Shown: piece by piece, positions 51,299 through 61,165 of the stretch
How the letters are laid out: each line of letters opens with the position of its first letter
Numbering within the stretch: position 1 is the first letter of the stretch
From: Allolobophora icterica
Lineage: Eukaryota > Annelida > Clitellata > Crassiclitellata > Lumbricidae
Direction: 5' to 3'
NCBI GenBank assembly: GCA_963556255.1
Contig: OY744605.1
Location: 71,710,134-71,774,133 of the forward strand
Length of the DNA: 64,000 nt
Notes under the pieces: model-generated
Told to the model about the DNA's origin: nothing
What the model saw: only the letters and a program-made list of their open reading frames with translations
Database searches by the model: none
Program-made: the position numbers and the translations under genes

Positions 51299-52129
51299 TC
51301 AATCAATCTCAATAACCTCAACCGCAGTGGGCTTCTTCACGAGTCCATCAGTGCATGGTCCAATTTTGGTTGGATTCGAGAAGTCCATACAATTCCATCC
51401 CTTATAAATCCCACGATAGAAAGAACGAGGGTAGTCAGGAAAGGCAACCCGCATCCGCTCCACAAATTCATCCTCCAAAGTCCCCACCGAAGCCACTCGA
51501 GCAAAACGAATCATTTTCTCCACAATGTCCACCGTTAAATTATGCAGAGAGAAAGTCTCCCCTGCCATTACAGGTTCCAAGGGGGCCAAACCACCTACTC
51601 CCACCACCGAACTAGAAGAAGGTACCACAATCTCGTGAACCGGAGGTGAAGGAATATCGCTTGTCGAAGACGACTGAGAGGGTGGAACTACATCACTGGA
51701 CAGCGAAAATTGAGGAGAAACAACATCACTCACCGCAGAAAAAGTCTCATCGTATGCAAACTCCGATAAAATCTCATCCAGTCTCAGAGGCAACCCATCT
51801 CCAAGATCGGCATCGTCCATGCTAACATCTGGGAGAGAAGCAATAAACTTACGCCATTCCTCATCGTTCATAGGAGGCTCAAGTCCCGATGTCTCTTCTG
51901 GCTCGGAAATATTCTCAAACAACGGGGCACCACAACTCGCTTGTCCGGAAAGTGTTTCAGTTTCCGAAGATCTTTTCGCAGAAGTTTCCGCCATCATAAT
52001 TTTACGCACATTTCTTTCGTGACGCTTTTTCCGATGACGCCAAAGCGAGGTTTTAGCATACCATCCTCGATATTGTTTTCCACAAATATCGCAACTCAAC
52101 ACTTCTTCTTTCTTTCGCTTAACCTCCAT
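51299..52129 (-). CDS. Retrotransposon second ORF with variant C2H2 zinc finger
   Basis: 276 codons between pol and the 3' LTR, starting 85 nt after the gag-pol stop. Near the N terminus a finger reads CDICGKQYRGWYAKTSLWRH followed by H five residues on: C13, C16, H32, H37. The C-to-H loop is 15 residues instead of the usual 12. Basic residues flank it. Then an acidic, Ser/Pro-rich middle (about 50-180), and a compact C-terminal region (about 185-265) with VEKMIRFARVASVGTLEDEF and FPDYPRSFYRGIYKGWNCMD. No signal peptide or membrane segment, so it is not an envelope. It may bind nucleic acid, for example to regulate transcription or integration; that is inference. Translation could be from a spliced or subgenomic RNA. 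Confidence 0.85.
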   Translation of the reverse strand: MEVKRKKEEVLSCDICGKQYRGWYAKTSLWRHRKKRHERNVRKIMMAETSAKRSSETETLSGQASCGAPLFENISEPEETSGLEPPMNDEEWRKFIASLPDVSMDDADLGDGLPLRLDEILSEFAYDETFSAVSDVVSPQFSLSSDVVPPSQSSSTSDIPSPPVHEIVVPSSSSVVGVGGLAPLEPVMAGETFSLHNLTVDIVEKMIRFARVASVGTLEDEFVERMRVAFPDYPRSFYRGIYKGWNCMDFSNPTKIGPCTDGLVKKPTAVEVIEID

Positions 52130-52214
52130 TGTATTTTCACCTCAGTTCTAGCTTTTCGTTTAAGAAAAATTCTTCTGAAATCACTCGAACGCGTTTTGAA
52201 AATTTTTCCCTCGT

Positions 52215-55200
52215 TTACAACAATCGCAATGGCCTTTTTATGATACGACGCGGTCGCTCGCTAGCATGCATCGCTAGCCCAGCGCCAACACCGCCCGACG
52301 ACTCTTGCGTGTCGCTCGGCCTAGAAGTAGGCCCCACCTCCTCTGCTGGCCGATGTTTACGTCTCCGGAGGGTCCTTCCAAGAATGTTCGTGCTTGACTG
52401 AACTGCCTCTGTCACTTGAGAGTCACAGGAATCAACGGAAACTTTCTTTGGAGGAGATCGCCTATCAAGCGACCCTGCTATGGTTCGCCGGGGCGATTTA
52501 ACGCCCGGTGCATCCAACTTTTGTCCCGTCTCCCTTGGAGGCTCAGGGGCCGTTACAATAAAAGTCGCATCAGACTGCGTTCCATCCACCGCTCCTTCTT
52601 CCCATTGTCCTGTCGTTCGGCTATAACACGGACGAAGTCTATCAATATGTACAATAAATGGTTTAGAACGAGGCGACTTTTGCAACTGAAAATTAACCAA
52701 ACCACAACGCTTTATCACCATGTACGGCCCTCCAAAATTTTTCCCCCATTTTGGGCTACGACCCACAAATTTCCTTGGTGAAAATAGCCATACCCAGGCT
52801 CCAACCTGATACTCAACGGGCTTCACACGAAGATCATAGCTTTTCTTACGCCGTTCAGCGCTCCGTCCTAATTCTCTGCGCACAACCTCGTACGCGTTTC
52901 TCATGCGTTCCATCAGCTCATCTACAAAGGCCATATATGTAGGTAAATCTTCCGAAGCTTTCTTTGTTCGCCCGTAGACTAAATCTACGGGTCCTCTTAC
53001 CTCTCTTCCAAACACTAACAGATTCGGTGAGAAACCTGTTACTTCATGAATCGAACTTCTATAGGCGGCGAGGACATATGGAAGTCTCTCGTCCCAGTCA
53101 CGTTGATTCGTTTCAACGACCTTGGCCAGCATGGCATTCATCGTTCTATGAAAACGCTCGATAAGACCGTTACATTGGGGATGGTAGCCAGAAGTTCGTA
53201 CCTTATCAATATCTAACAACTTGCACATTTCGTGAAATAACTTCCCGTCAAAGTTTCGTCCTTGGTCAGTCAAAACCTGGAGGGGCGCACCATACCGTAC
53301 CACTACCGTCTCCACAAAAGCCTTGGCAATTGTCGAAGCCTCCTGATTCGATAAGGGAACAGCTTCAACAAACTTTGTAAAATGGTCCATCATGGTTAAT
53401 ATGTAGACATGTCCTCGCCGACTTCTCGGATGAGGCCCAGTCACGTCTAAACTTACTCGCTCAAATGGTTCTCCACATGGTACAGGTTGAAGCGGTCCTC
53501 TCTTCGGCGGTTGTCCGCGCCAGTACCGACAACACTGTTCACAACGCTGACAAAATCTCTTTACATCCTTTGACCATCCAACCCAATAGGCTCGTCTTCT
53601 CACTTGCCAGCGCGTTCGGCGTACCCCCAAATGACCGCCTGTGATTCCGGTGTGTGCTAACCGCATAAACTCATGCTTCATGGACCTAGGCATAAGGATT
53701 TGCTCTAACCCCGTAGGGTGTCTCCGATAAATCACTCCATCCTGTAAACACAGAGCGTCCTTCTGATACCAATAGGTTTTCACAGCTTCACTCTCCGTCA
53801 ATATCTCCGTCAGATCGGGAAATCCGGCTCCGTCAGTTAACCAATTATAAACTAATCGCAAGTCTGCATCTATCTTTTGAGCTTCTGCTACATCATTATC
53901 AGGCAAACCGACACCGGTGTCCACAACTTCCTTTACTTCTCGACTTGCCACTATTTCTTCTTCACCTGTAATGGTCCCACATTGCCGACAAGGCTTCCTG
54001 GACAAAGCGTCCGCATTTCCATGTCTTTTCCCTGGCCTATGTACAATCTCGAATTCAAACTCCGCGAGGCGCTCTAGCCATCGTCCCTGTTGTCCAATAG
54101 GTTCCGGGGTCTTCCACAACCACTGAAGCGCAGCATGGTCAGTGCGGAGAACGAAACGCTTCCCCAACAAATATTGTCTATAAACCTTAGTGAAATAGAC
54201 CACAGCTAACAACTCCTTTCGAGTTATACAGTAATTCCTCTCGGCCTTAGAGAACAATCGACTGCCATAAGCTATAACCTTTTCCTGTCCATCTATGCGC
54301 TGAGACAATACAGCTCCTATCCCCACATCCGAAGCATCACAATCCAACACGTACACAGCGTCATCCACAGGCAACCCCAAGATAGGCGCCGTTGTCAAAG
54401 CCGTCTTTAATCGATCAAATGATTTCTGACAAGCCTCGTCCCAGGTAAACATCCTGCCTTTTCTGGTTAACGCAAATAACGGCTCAGCTAGGCTAGAAAA
54501 TCCCAAAATAAACTTCCGATAATAGGCACAAAGGCCTAAAAAGGCTCTTACCTCACCCAAACGGCTGGGCGTAGGCCAAGAAACTACCTCCTTTACCTTA
54601 GAAGGATCCACGGCTACTCCTGCAGCCGACACAATATGTCCCAAAAAGCAAACTGTGCGTCTTAAAAGATGACACTTATTCGGTTTTAACTTCAACTTAG
54701 CGGCTCGAAGGCGACGAAAAACCAAAGCCATCCTCTCCAAATGCTGCTTACAAGAATTTCCAAAAATTATAACATCATCCAAATAAACCAAGCAGATTTC
54801 AAAATTCAACCCGGAGAGCACAATATCCATTAGTCGCTGAAAAGTGGCAGGCGCGTTGCAGAGGCCAAAGGGCATGACCCGCCAACCAAAAATGCCCCGC
54901 CGCGTGACAAAAGCAGTCTTATGAGCGTCCTCAAGATTCATCGCCACCTGGTGGTATCCGCTCCGCAAATCCAAAGTACTAAACCACTCAGCACCAGAAA
55001 GAGCGTCTAGACATTCATCCACACGGGGTAACGGATAAGAATCTTTTTTGGTTTTGTCATTCAGCTGGCGATAATCAATACAAAATCTTAACGAGCCATC
55101 CTTCTTCTTCGCCAATACCACATTTGCAGCCCATTCACTCACAGCAGGTTCAATCACACCGGCTGCTAACATCTCGTCTAACTTATTATCTATTTCTGTC

Positions 55201-57269
55201 CGATAAGAAAGAGGCTGCCTTCTCAAAGGTTGTCTAACTGGGCGAGCCGAACCCGTGTCAATCCGGTGCTCACAAACTGAAGTCCTTCCCAGATCCTGGT
55301 CTGAGACTGAAAATACATCGATATACTCGCTCAGTAAATCTTTTAACTCCTTTCTTACCTCTGAAGGCACATCCTCCGAGAGACTATCCATCAAACCTTC
55401 AACCACCTGATAATCCACAGTCTCCTTACCTTCCTCTTTACTCCTTTCCTCTTCCACAACCTGCACAGGATGTAACTCCCCTATCAGAAAATCTTTTGCC
55501 AACATCGCTGGCTCCTTTCCTAAATTAATCATACGGACCCGAGGGGACGCCTCATCATCATCAACAATCACTCTTGCAACATGCACACCCGGCATAATTT
55601 CAGCAGCTTCCGTTATCCAGGCAGGCGCCGTGACAGACAAATTGCCATACACCATTTTAGAAGAAACATCGCTCTGCGAACGAGGAAGTACAGTGACATC
55701 CTCCGCAACAACAACACGACGACACCAAACAGCTCCATCTCCCCTCACCAACGGAATCCGTCTACGACCAATAAAGAGGGCACCATTACCAAAACCCAAA
55801 CGGCATCGATTCTCCCTCAACCAATTCATACCAAGCAAAGGTTCAGAGACCTGATCCGACACAAGAAAACGAGTGACAATTTCAAAGCCACGCCAGATTC
55901 TAAGTGGAACACTAACCTCCCCAAGAACCCGAATGGAAGAGCCATTTGCAGCCAAAAGGATACGCGTGCTTGGTTGCAACTCCAGCCCCTCAACATCAGA
56001 AGCAGGCACAATGCTTACCTCCGACCCCGTGTCGATAAGACAAAGGCGTGATCGTCGTTGGATAGTAGCTCGAACGTAGATGGCATTATTTGACAGAGTG
56101 TAGGGTCGTTCCCGCGTAGTATGGTTAGTGACCACGGCATCTGCCGGAGTCAGTCCTTCGGAGTAGTTCGCTTCGCTGTCTTGAGGTTGACCATCGCGGC
56201 CACGAGGTTGCCAACACTGTCGAGCAATATGTCCGACCCGACCACAGTTGTAGCATGAGGGACGACGTCCAGCTGCTTGACGGTTCTGACGGACCTGGCC
56301 AGTATTTGAAGACGCTTGAGAGCACTTCCGTAGTTCCTGCAGCTGGTCAGATATTCTTTTCTCGAACTCCTCTTGTCGCTTCCGCTGGGCCGAAAAGAAA
56401 CTGTCCAGCTGCGCACGAAGTTGGTTGTTCACGTCCACATCTTGGGTTCCCCTAACCCGATTCGGAGGTCGACGTCGATCATCAGTATCAGCCATCTGCT
56501 GATAAGCGCTGAGGCGTAACGCCATGCGATACGCCTCGTCGATTGACTTGGGCTCTCTCTCCCTGACCTTTAACGATAGTTCCTTGTCTCTGATCGCTTC
56601 CAAGAAAGCGTCACGTGCAACAATCTCCGTTGTCTCGCTGGAAGGAACGGGATAAGCTAACACGACTAACCGACGAATGTCGTGAAGCAAGTCACTCAGG
56701 CTTTCATCCGAACGTTGACGTCTGTAATAAAGCTGAGCGCGAAACGTTTCAGCTTGTCCTTCTGCTCCGTATCTTTGACGTAGTCTCTCGACGAGTTGCT
56801 CGTAGGTAATGTCCGATCTGGCTCCGAAGTCCCATAAAAGCTGTGTGGCCGCTTTCTCCAACGCAACACGTAGAAAATCCACTTTATCAGCGCCCGACCA
56901 CTGATTATGCTTCGCACACACTTCAAACTGTGCGAGAAAGGATTCAAGGGAACCAGTCCCGTCGAACTTTCCAGGCTTCATATAGGTCATCTTGCGACCG
57001 AGTAGCGCACCAACGTTCTCAAGCAATCGCGATTCCGAGGCAGTTTCTTTCGCGGACGATGTTCCTCTTTTGCCATCATCGACTGCTGCCACAGACGCCG
57101 GGTCGTCGAAGTCGATACTCTCCAGCAGCCGACTGGAGTCCGGTTTAATCTTTCCTGAAGCCTTCGAGTATTTCACGGAGGGCGTCGAACAGATCGGAGG
57201 GTCGGTCGACGAATCTCCGATGTCGAGCAACGTGTAGATAATCGTCTTGTCTCCATCGGCGACAGCCAT
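52215..57269 (-). CDS. gag-pol: Gag-Pol polyprotein of Ty3/gypsy element
   Basis: One uninterrupted 1684-codon frame. Gag: about 1-340 with a retrotransposon-gag region (FDGTGSLESFLAQFE). Zinc knuckle CYNCGRVGHIARQC at about 339-352. Protease with LIDTGSEVSIVP at about 411-422. Reverse transcriptase about 650-880, including FSTLDLRSGYHQV, MPFGLCNAPATFQ and YLDDVIIF. RNase H about 950-1080 (LDCDASDVGIGAVLSQ, LRTDHAALQWL). Integrase: zinc-binding HTGITGGHLG and CQRCEQC at about 1200-1240, a catalytic core with LDVTGPHP, LTDQGRNFDG and GLIERFHRT, then a GPY/F-type module (FGGPYMVIKRC). A Ser/Arg-rich tail of about 120 residues has no clear chromodomain. All catalytic residues I can check are present. 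Gag and Pol are fused without a frameshift. The ATG is 77 bases from the 5' LTR. Confidence 0.96.
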   Translation of the reverse strand: MAVADGDKTIIYTLLDIGDSSTDPPICSTPSVKYSKASGKIKPDSSRLLESIDFDDPASVAAVDDGKRGTSSAKETASESRLLENVGALLGRKMTYMKPGKFDGTGSLESFLAQFEVCAKHNQWSGADKVDFLRVALEKAATQLLWDFGARSDITYEQLVERLRQRYGAEGQAETFRAQLYYRRQRSDESLSDLLHDIRRLVVLAYPVPSSETTEIVARDAFLEAIRDKELSLKVREREPKSIDEAYRMALRLSAYQQMADTDDRRRPPNRVRGTQDVDVNNQLRAQLDSFFSAQRKRQEEFEKRISDQLQELRKCSQASSNTGQVRQNRQAAGRRPSCYNCGRVGHIARQCWQPRGRDGQPQDSEANYSEGLTPADAVVTNHTTRERPYTLSNNAIYVRATIQRRSRLCLIDTGSEVSIVPASDVEGLELQPSTRILLAANGSSIRVLGEVSVPLRIWRGFEIVTRFLVSDQVSEPLLGMNWLRENRCRLGFGNGALFIGRRRIPLVRGDGAVWCRRVVVAEDVTVLPRSQSDVSSKMVYGNLSVTAPAWITEAAEIMPGVHVARVIVDDDEASPRVRMINLGKEPAMLAKDFLIGELHPVQVVEEERSKEEGKETVDYQVVEGLMDSLSEDVPSEVRKELKDLLSEYIDVFSVSDQDLGRTSVCEHRIDTGSARPVRQPLRRQPLSYRTEIDNKLDEMLAAGVIEPAVSEWAANVVLAKKKDGSLRFCIDYRQLNDKTKKDSYPLPRVDECLDALSGAEWFSTLDLRSGYHQVAMNLEDAHKTAFVTRRGIFGWRVMPFGLCNAPATFQRLMDIVLSGLNFEICLVYLDDVIIFGNSCKQHLERMALVFRRLRAAKLKLKPNKCHLLRRTVCFLGHIVSAAGVAVDPSKVKEVVSWPTPSRLGEVRAFLGLCAYYRKFILGFSSLAEPLFALTRKGRMFTWDEACQKSFDRLKTALTTAPILGLPVDDAVYVLDCDASDVGIGAVLSQRIDGQEKVIAYGSRLFSKAERNYCITRKELLAVVYFTKVYRQYLLGKRFVLRTDHAALQWLWKTPEPIGQQGRWLERLAEFEFEIVHRPGKRHGNADALSRKPCRQCGTITGEEEIVASREVKEVVDTGVGLPDNDVAEAQKIDADLRLVYNWLTDGAGFPDLTEILTESEAVKTYWYQKDALCLQDGVIYRRHPTGLEQILMPRSMKHEFMRLAHTGITGGHLGVRRTRWQVRRRAYWVGWSKDVKRFCQRCEQCCRYWRGQPPKRGPLQPVPCGEPFERVSLDVTGPHPRSRRGHVYILTMMDHFTKFVEAVPLSNQEASTIAKAFVETVVVRYGAPLQVLTDQGRNFDGKLFHEMCKLLDIDKVRTSGYHPQCNGLIERFHRTMNAMLAKVVETNQRDWDERLPYVLAAYRSSIHEVTGFSPNLLVFGREVRGPVDLVYGRTKKASEDLPTYMAFVDELMERMRNAYEVVRRELGRSAERRKKSYDLRVKPVEYQVGAWVWLFSPRKFVGRSPKWGKNFGGPYMVIKRCGLVNFQLQKSPRSKPFIVHIDRLRPCYSRTTGQWEEGAVDGTQSDATFIVTAPEPPRETGQKLDAPGVKSPRRTIAGSLDRRSPPKKVSVDSCDSQVTEAVQSSTNILGRTLRRRKHRPAEEVGPTSRPSDTQESSGGVGAGLAMHASERPRRIIKRPLRLL

Positions 57270-57324
57270 CTTTACGCAGTCAGCGAATCAAACGATGAAT
57301 CAGAAGTCAACAAACTGTAAACTC

Positions 57325-57342
57325 ACCCCACTGCTGGTGCCA
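57325..57342 (-). promoter_or_regulatory. tRNA primer binding site
   Basis: Minus strand TGGCACCAGCAGTGGGG starts three bases after the 5' LTR; TGG pairs with a tRNA CCA end. The tRNA was not identified. Confidence 0.75.
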
Positions 57343-57345
57343 AAT

Positions 57346-58272
57346 TGTAGCGGAACCCGGGGGCAGAACTATTTTACCAGGATGGCCCAGCCCCGGTATC
57401 CGTGTTTGAGTTGTAAGTCCGTGGAGTAAGGCTTCCCTTATCAAGCGGAAGACTTGAGCGACTTCTATAACGCACTTTATTAAACCAAACAAATCGACTA
57501 TCCGTCGTAATTAAATTGTATGAAATCAACTAGTTCAACAGTCGACAATGTACTTGATCCTTGCTATTGAAGATTCAATGTCCATCGGCCACCACACTTG
57601 ACGCAGCACATCTCACAGAGTTCCAAGTTACCGATGAGCAATTAATGTTACCCGTTCAACGCCAGAGATTACTTCGCTTCTGTAGCGCCAACGTCCGTAG
57701 GAATTCGCGTATTCGAAGTTCGCAACAGTTCATTCACGCCACAAAGTCCACAGTACTTCTATTGCGCAGTTAAGTTCGCAACGTTCTGTCGACGACGTGT
57801 AGTTCGCTACAACTACAACTTTCTTTGACGACGACAACTTCCTGACGACGACGACTTCAACTCCCGAACTCCGATTGACTGTTGACTGCACTGTACTGTA
57901 CTGTTTCGACTGACCGCTCACTGTGTGTCTTCCTCTCTTTCTTTTATAATGTCCGAACTGGCATACTGCCGGCAGATGGCAGGTCATGTGACTGGCAGAC
58001 GGCTGGCAGACTGTTGGTATATGGCTGGCGTATGGCAGGTCTATGGCTGACCACGCGATTGGCAGACTGCTGGCATACTGCTGGTCTATGTGACTAGCAG
58101 ACTGTTGGTATATGGCTGGCGTATGGCAGGTCTATGGCTGACCACGCGATTGGCAGACTGCTGGCATACTGCTGGTCTATGTGACTAGCAGACTGTTGGC
58201 ATATGGCTGGCGTATGGCAGGTCACGTGATTGGCAGACTGCTGACATACTGCTGGCCGGCAAAATTTCCACA
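57346..58272 (-). repeat. 5' LTR
   Basis: 927 bp. On the minus strand the U3 part holds about three 91-bp tandem units (58260-58007) built from ggcagactg and catatggctgg words, then TATAAAAG at 57948-57941, then AATAAA at 57481-57476. This gives a plausible U3-R-U5 layout. Confidence 0.95.
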
Positions 58273-58379
58273 ATACCATTGGCTGTCAAACTTTTACAAA
58301 CTGTGGCACACATGGCAATGCAAACCTCTGTTGCGGTACACGCTTCTTCTTAATTGTAATTTGTAATTGCAATCTTGTA

Positions 58380-58900
58380 ACTGCAAATTTATATAGCGCC
58401 ACTCAATTAGTGGCGTCACGAGGGGGTGCGGGGGTGCGGACCGCACCGGGTGCGGGGGTGCGGTCCGCACCGGGTGACACCCTCAGAGGGGGTGACACCA
58501 ACATGAGAAAATTATGAAATTTTTGCAAGATGACGAATTCCTAAAAAAAAGGTCATCAAATGTTTTGGGAGACGAATTCCTAAAAGAAGGTCATCACTTT
58601 TTTGGGAGACGATTTTCGTCAAAAAAAGGTCATCAGTTTTTTTTGGGAGACGAATTCCTAAAAATGTTTTTGAGGGTGACACCATGACTTACCGCACCGG
58701 GTGACACCAGCCCTAGTGACGCCACTGCACTGAATAGAGACTCATCAGAGGCGTTCCCGACCAAACACAATGAAACCACGATCGAACAAAATGGTCTTTC
58801 AAGCGTTTGTGGAAAAGAGGTAAGAGTCTGAGGAGTTCATGTCGCAGGTTGCTAGGCAGCTGGTTTCAGGAGGATGGGCCGACCACAGCAGAACTTCTAT
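58380..58900 (-). mobile_element. Family C retroelement tail, split by a hAT-type element
   Basis: tttatatagcgccactcaat at 58388 continues after the insertion with agagactcatcagaggcgtt at 58736, then gtctttcaagcgtttgtgga. Restoring the empty site rejoins the family C consensus. Confidence 0.6.
58408..58727. mobile_element. hAT-type MITE, 320 bp
   Basis: Ends TAGTGGCGTCAC (left) and CAGTGGCGTCAC (right, inverted), flanked by cactcaat (58400-58407) and cactgaat (58728-58735), 7/8 identical. The interior has G-rich ggtgcgggggtgcgg and three to four units of about 55 bp (gacgaattcctaaaa ... ggtcatca). Confidence 0.8.
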
Positions 58901-59400
58901 GCAGGACCGTCGAAGTCTGGGCCGGTGGAACAACCAAGATGCCATGCCGTGCTGAGCGGAGAAATCTGCGACTGGGGAAGAAAGATAGGGCCTACTGAAA
59001 CGTAAAATTCATTAGGGTAAGATGGTGTACAACCTGCCAGACAGTTACGCGCAGGCATCAAGATCTTAAACTCAATGCAGGACTCACGTGTAATTAACTG
59101 TAATTTTTTTAGTATTTTACAGTTTAAATTGACTGTATTCACGTTCTATTACAATATATATTTTTGTAATCGATTGGTGGCGCTTTGGTTTAGCATTTGC
59201 AGCAAAACAAACCAATGCGACATAAACATTAGACTGATGAAAGTTTTTATTCAAATATAATTGTATAACTAGGCAAAAGTGCGCAGTAATTTGGTTACAT
59301 TAGGCGAAAATATTTTTACTATCAACATTTCATGGCACACCTCTGGTTCTCTCGCGAGGGACACAGTTTGAGAAGCTCTATTTAATGCGAAATTGACAAA

Positions 59401-59465
59401 GCGAGGTCGGAATATCGAGTTAGGTTAGTACTTGGATGGGTGACAGTCGGTGGAAAACCACGCAT
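59401..59465 (+). pseudogene. 5S rRNA-like 3' fragment
   Basis: ggttagtacttggatgggtg plus ac (59423-59444) matches the strongly conserved 3' part of animal 5S rRNA exactly, with diverged flanks (tcggaatatcgagtta). The 5' half and the box A region are missing, so it is a truncated pseudogene or the head of a 5S-derived SINE. Confidence 0.65.
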
Positions 59466-59864
59466 CCCGGCGCCAACTCAGTTCTCCACCCTTCTGTAAA
59501 GTGTAAACGTTTTATAAACTATGAATATCTTACCGGATAGGGGAGAGTTGCCCAAAATGGACAGTTGCCTTAATTGGACCACAGCCGATTTACACCCTAG
59601 ATACCCATTTAACCTCGTTTTCAAATGTATTCTTTCGCAGTTGAATATTGATCGCAACGATGTGGGCAGTTTCACGGAATACTAAACACCTATTAAAATG
59701 CGGTTAAAACTCTGTTTCATGTAGTTCTGATCTATTTTTAGTTGTACCTGACAAAGAGGATAACCATTTTAGATCAGCTTTTAAAATGCAACCATGGCAA
59801 CTCTCCCCTATTCCAGCAAGTCAGATTGGCGCAAGCCTAGGAGTTCTCTCACCGCGTTTCTTAC

Positions 59865-60300
59865 CTAAACTCTTGGAAGGCGCGCAAGCTCTTCGGTCTT
59901 TCCTTGTCCAAAAGACGGTGATGATCTGTCGAATCACAGAGTTGTAGGGGAAACCCAGAGGGATAAATCGAGCGGTTGATTGTACGCGGAGCCTTGACCG
60001 ACTTACTCACGTCCGTCCGGAACTACTTTTCTAGTCCTCTCCCCGATAAGATAAACAACACGTGTGTTCCTGCGCCTGAAGCTACAGTTCGGCGGTCGCC
60101 AATTATAGACTAAAGGTCAGAGGTCATCGGTCACAGGGTCGACAGATGTCAGCACGAACTAAGGAACAGCCAGGCAAAGAAAACAGAAGCACGTGTGCAT
60201 CCGTCTATATATAATCCTCGACCAGATGGCCAGACGTTCCCATAGTTACGGCGATTACAACGGCTCTAAATCGCAACCTTGCGCGTTGCTAAGCAACGCC
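59865..60300 (-). promoter_or_regulatory. X-box pair and possible leader exon
   Basis: GTTGCTAAGCAAC (60285-60297) is a perfect 6+1+6 palindrome of RFX X-box type, and gttcccatagttac (60236-60249) is a weaker one. TATATATAA is at 60206-60214 on the + strand. On the minus strand strong donors GAC|GTGAGT (60010) and TAG|GTAAGA (59864) follow, so a leader exon of the WH1-like gene could start here, with an intron of about 12 kb containing the LTR element. A + strand frame at 60335-60568 (77 codons) could instead belong to a divergent transcript. Confidence 0.35.
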
Positions 60301-61039
60301 GGCTGTAGAGGAAATCGCTGAAGACACCTGTTTTGTGCGGAAAGCATGTGGTGCACCTGTCAGAGAAACCGCTCTCGGTCCTCTGATTGGATGCGGTGCC
60401 CCTATGAATGGACTGGAGTGGTGGGTCGTCGACGATACCGGTTCATGGTTGGAGTTTGACCCCAGTCACCAGGGAAGCGCGTCGTCAAGACAACCAGATT
60501 TCGTTGCCGTTGGCGACGGCGATGTCTGTGAGCAGAGCGGAAATGCAGAAGAGAATCTTCTTAGATGAAGAGTTTGACAGAGAACGGATCGGATCCTCTG
60601 ACGGAAGTCACACATCAGCTGTTTCAGGCGTCACAGTTAAATGCTACAACAAAATAACAGAGCTATTATTAATATTAGTATTATTATATGTTTATTAATT
60701 GTTATTATTATTACCCGGGAACGAACACTTATAAGGTTCAAGTAGAAACTGAATGCAGTCTGGAAAATCAGACCTCATCACATTTTTCACAGCCATCTGC
60801 ATATGTGATGCTGATTTGAAAATATTTTTCCATTATTAATATATATTAATTTTTTAATGCATATCCATATATATTTAACAAATTATCTGAAGAATATCAA
60901 AAATATAATTATTGTTATTATTTTTATTGCTAGTAGTGGTAGTAGTAGTGGTAGCAGCAGTACTGGTAGTTGTGTTTATACTACTACTGCTGTGCTGCTA
61001 CTACTACTATTATTAATATCTTTATCATCTTAATCATCG

Positions 61040-61165
<126 letters not shown>

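Larger units (their letters stand above)
50015..58272 (-). mobile_element. Full-length Ty3/gypsy-type LTR retrotransposon
   Basis: 8258 bp, transcribed on the minus strand. Two 927-bp LTRs begin TG and end CA. ATAC is duplicated at 50011-50014 and 58273-58276. Order in the element: 5' LTR (58272-57346), primer binding site, gag-pol (57269-52215), a second ORF (52129-51299), a purine tract, 3' LTR (50941-50015). RT before integrase puts it in Ty3/gypsy rather than Ty1/copia. I noticed only two differences between the LTRs and no stop or frameshift in either ORF, so it is a recent, possibly active copy. Confidence 0.95.

Noticed and set aside
51299..52129. Envelope gene of an errantivirus-like element
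   Set aside because: No signal peptide, transmembrane helix or fusion-type motif; a zinc finger is present instead.
60335..60568. 77-codon frame downstream of the X-boxes as a real gene
   Set aside because: No recognisable similarity and no clear donor; kept only as a possibility inside the promoter entry.
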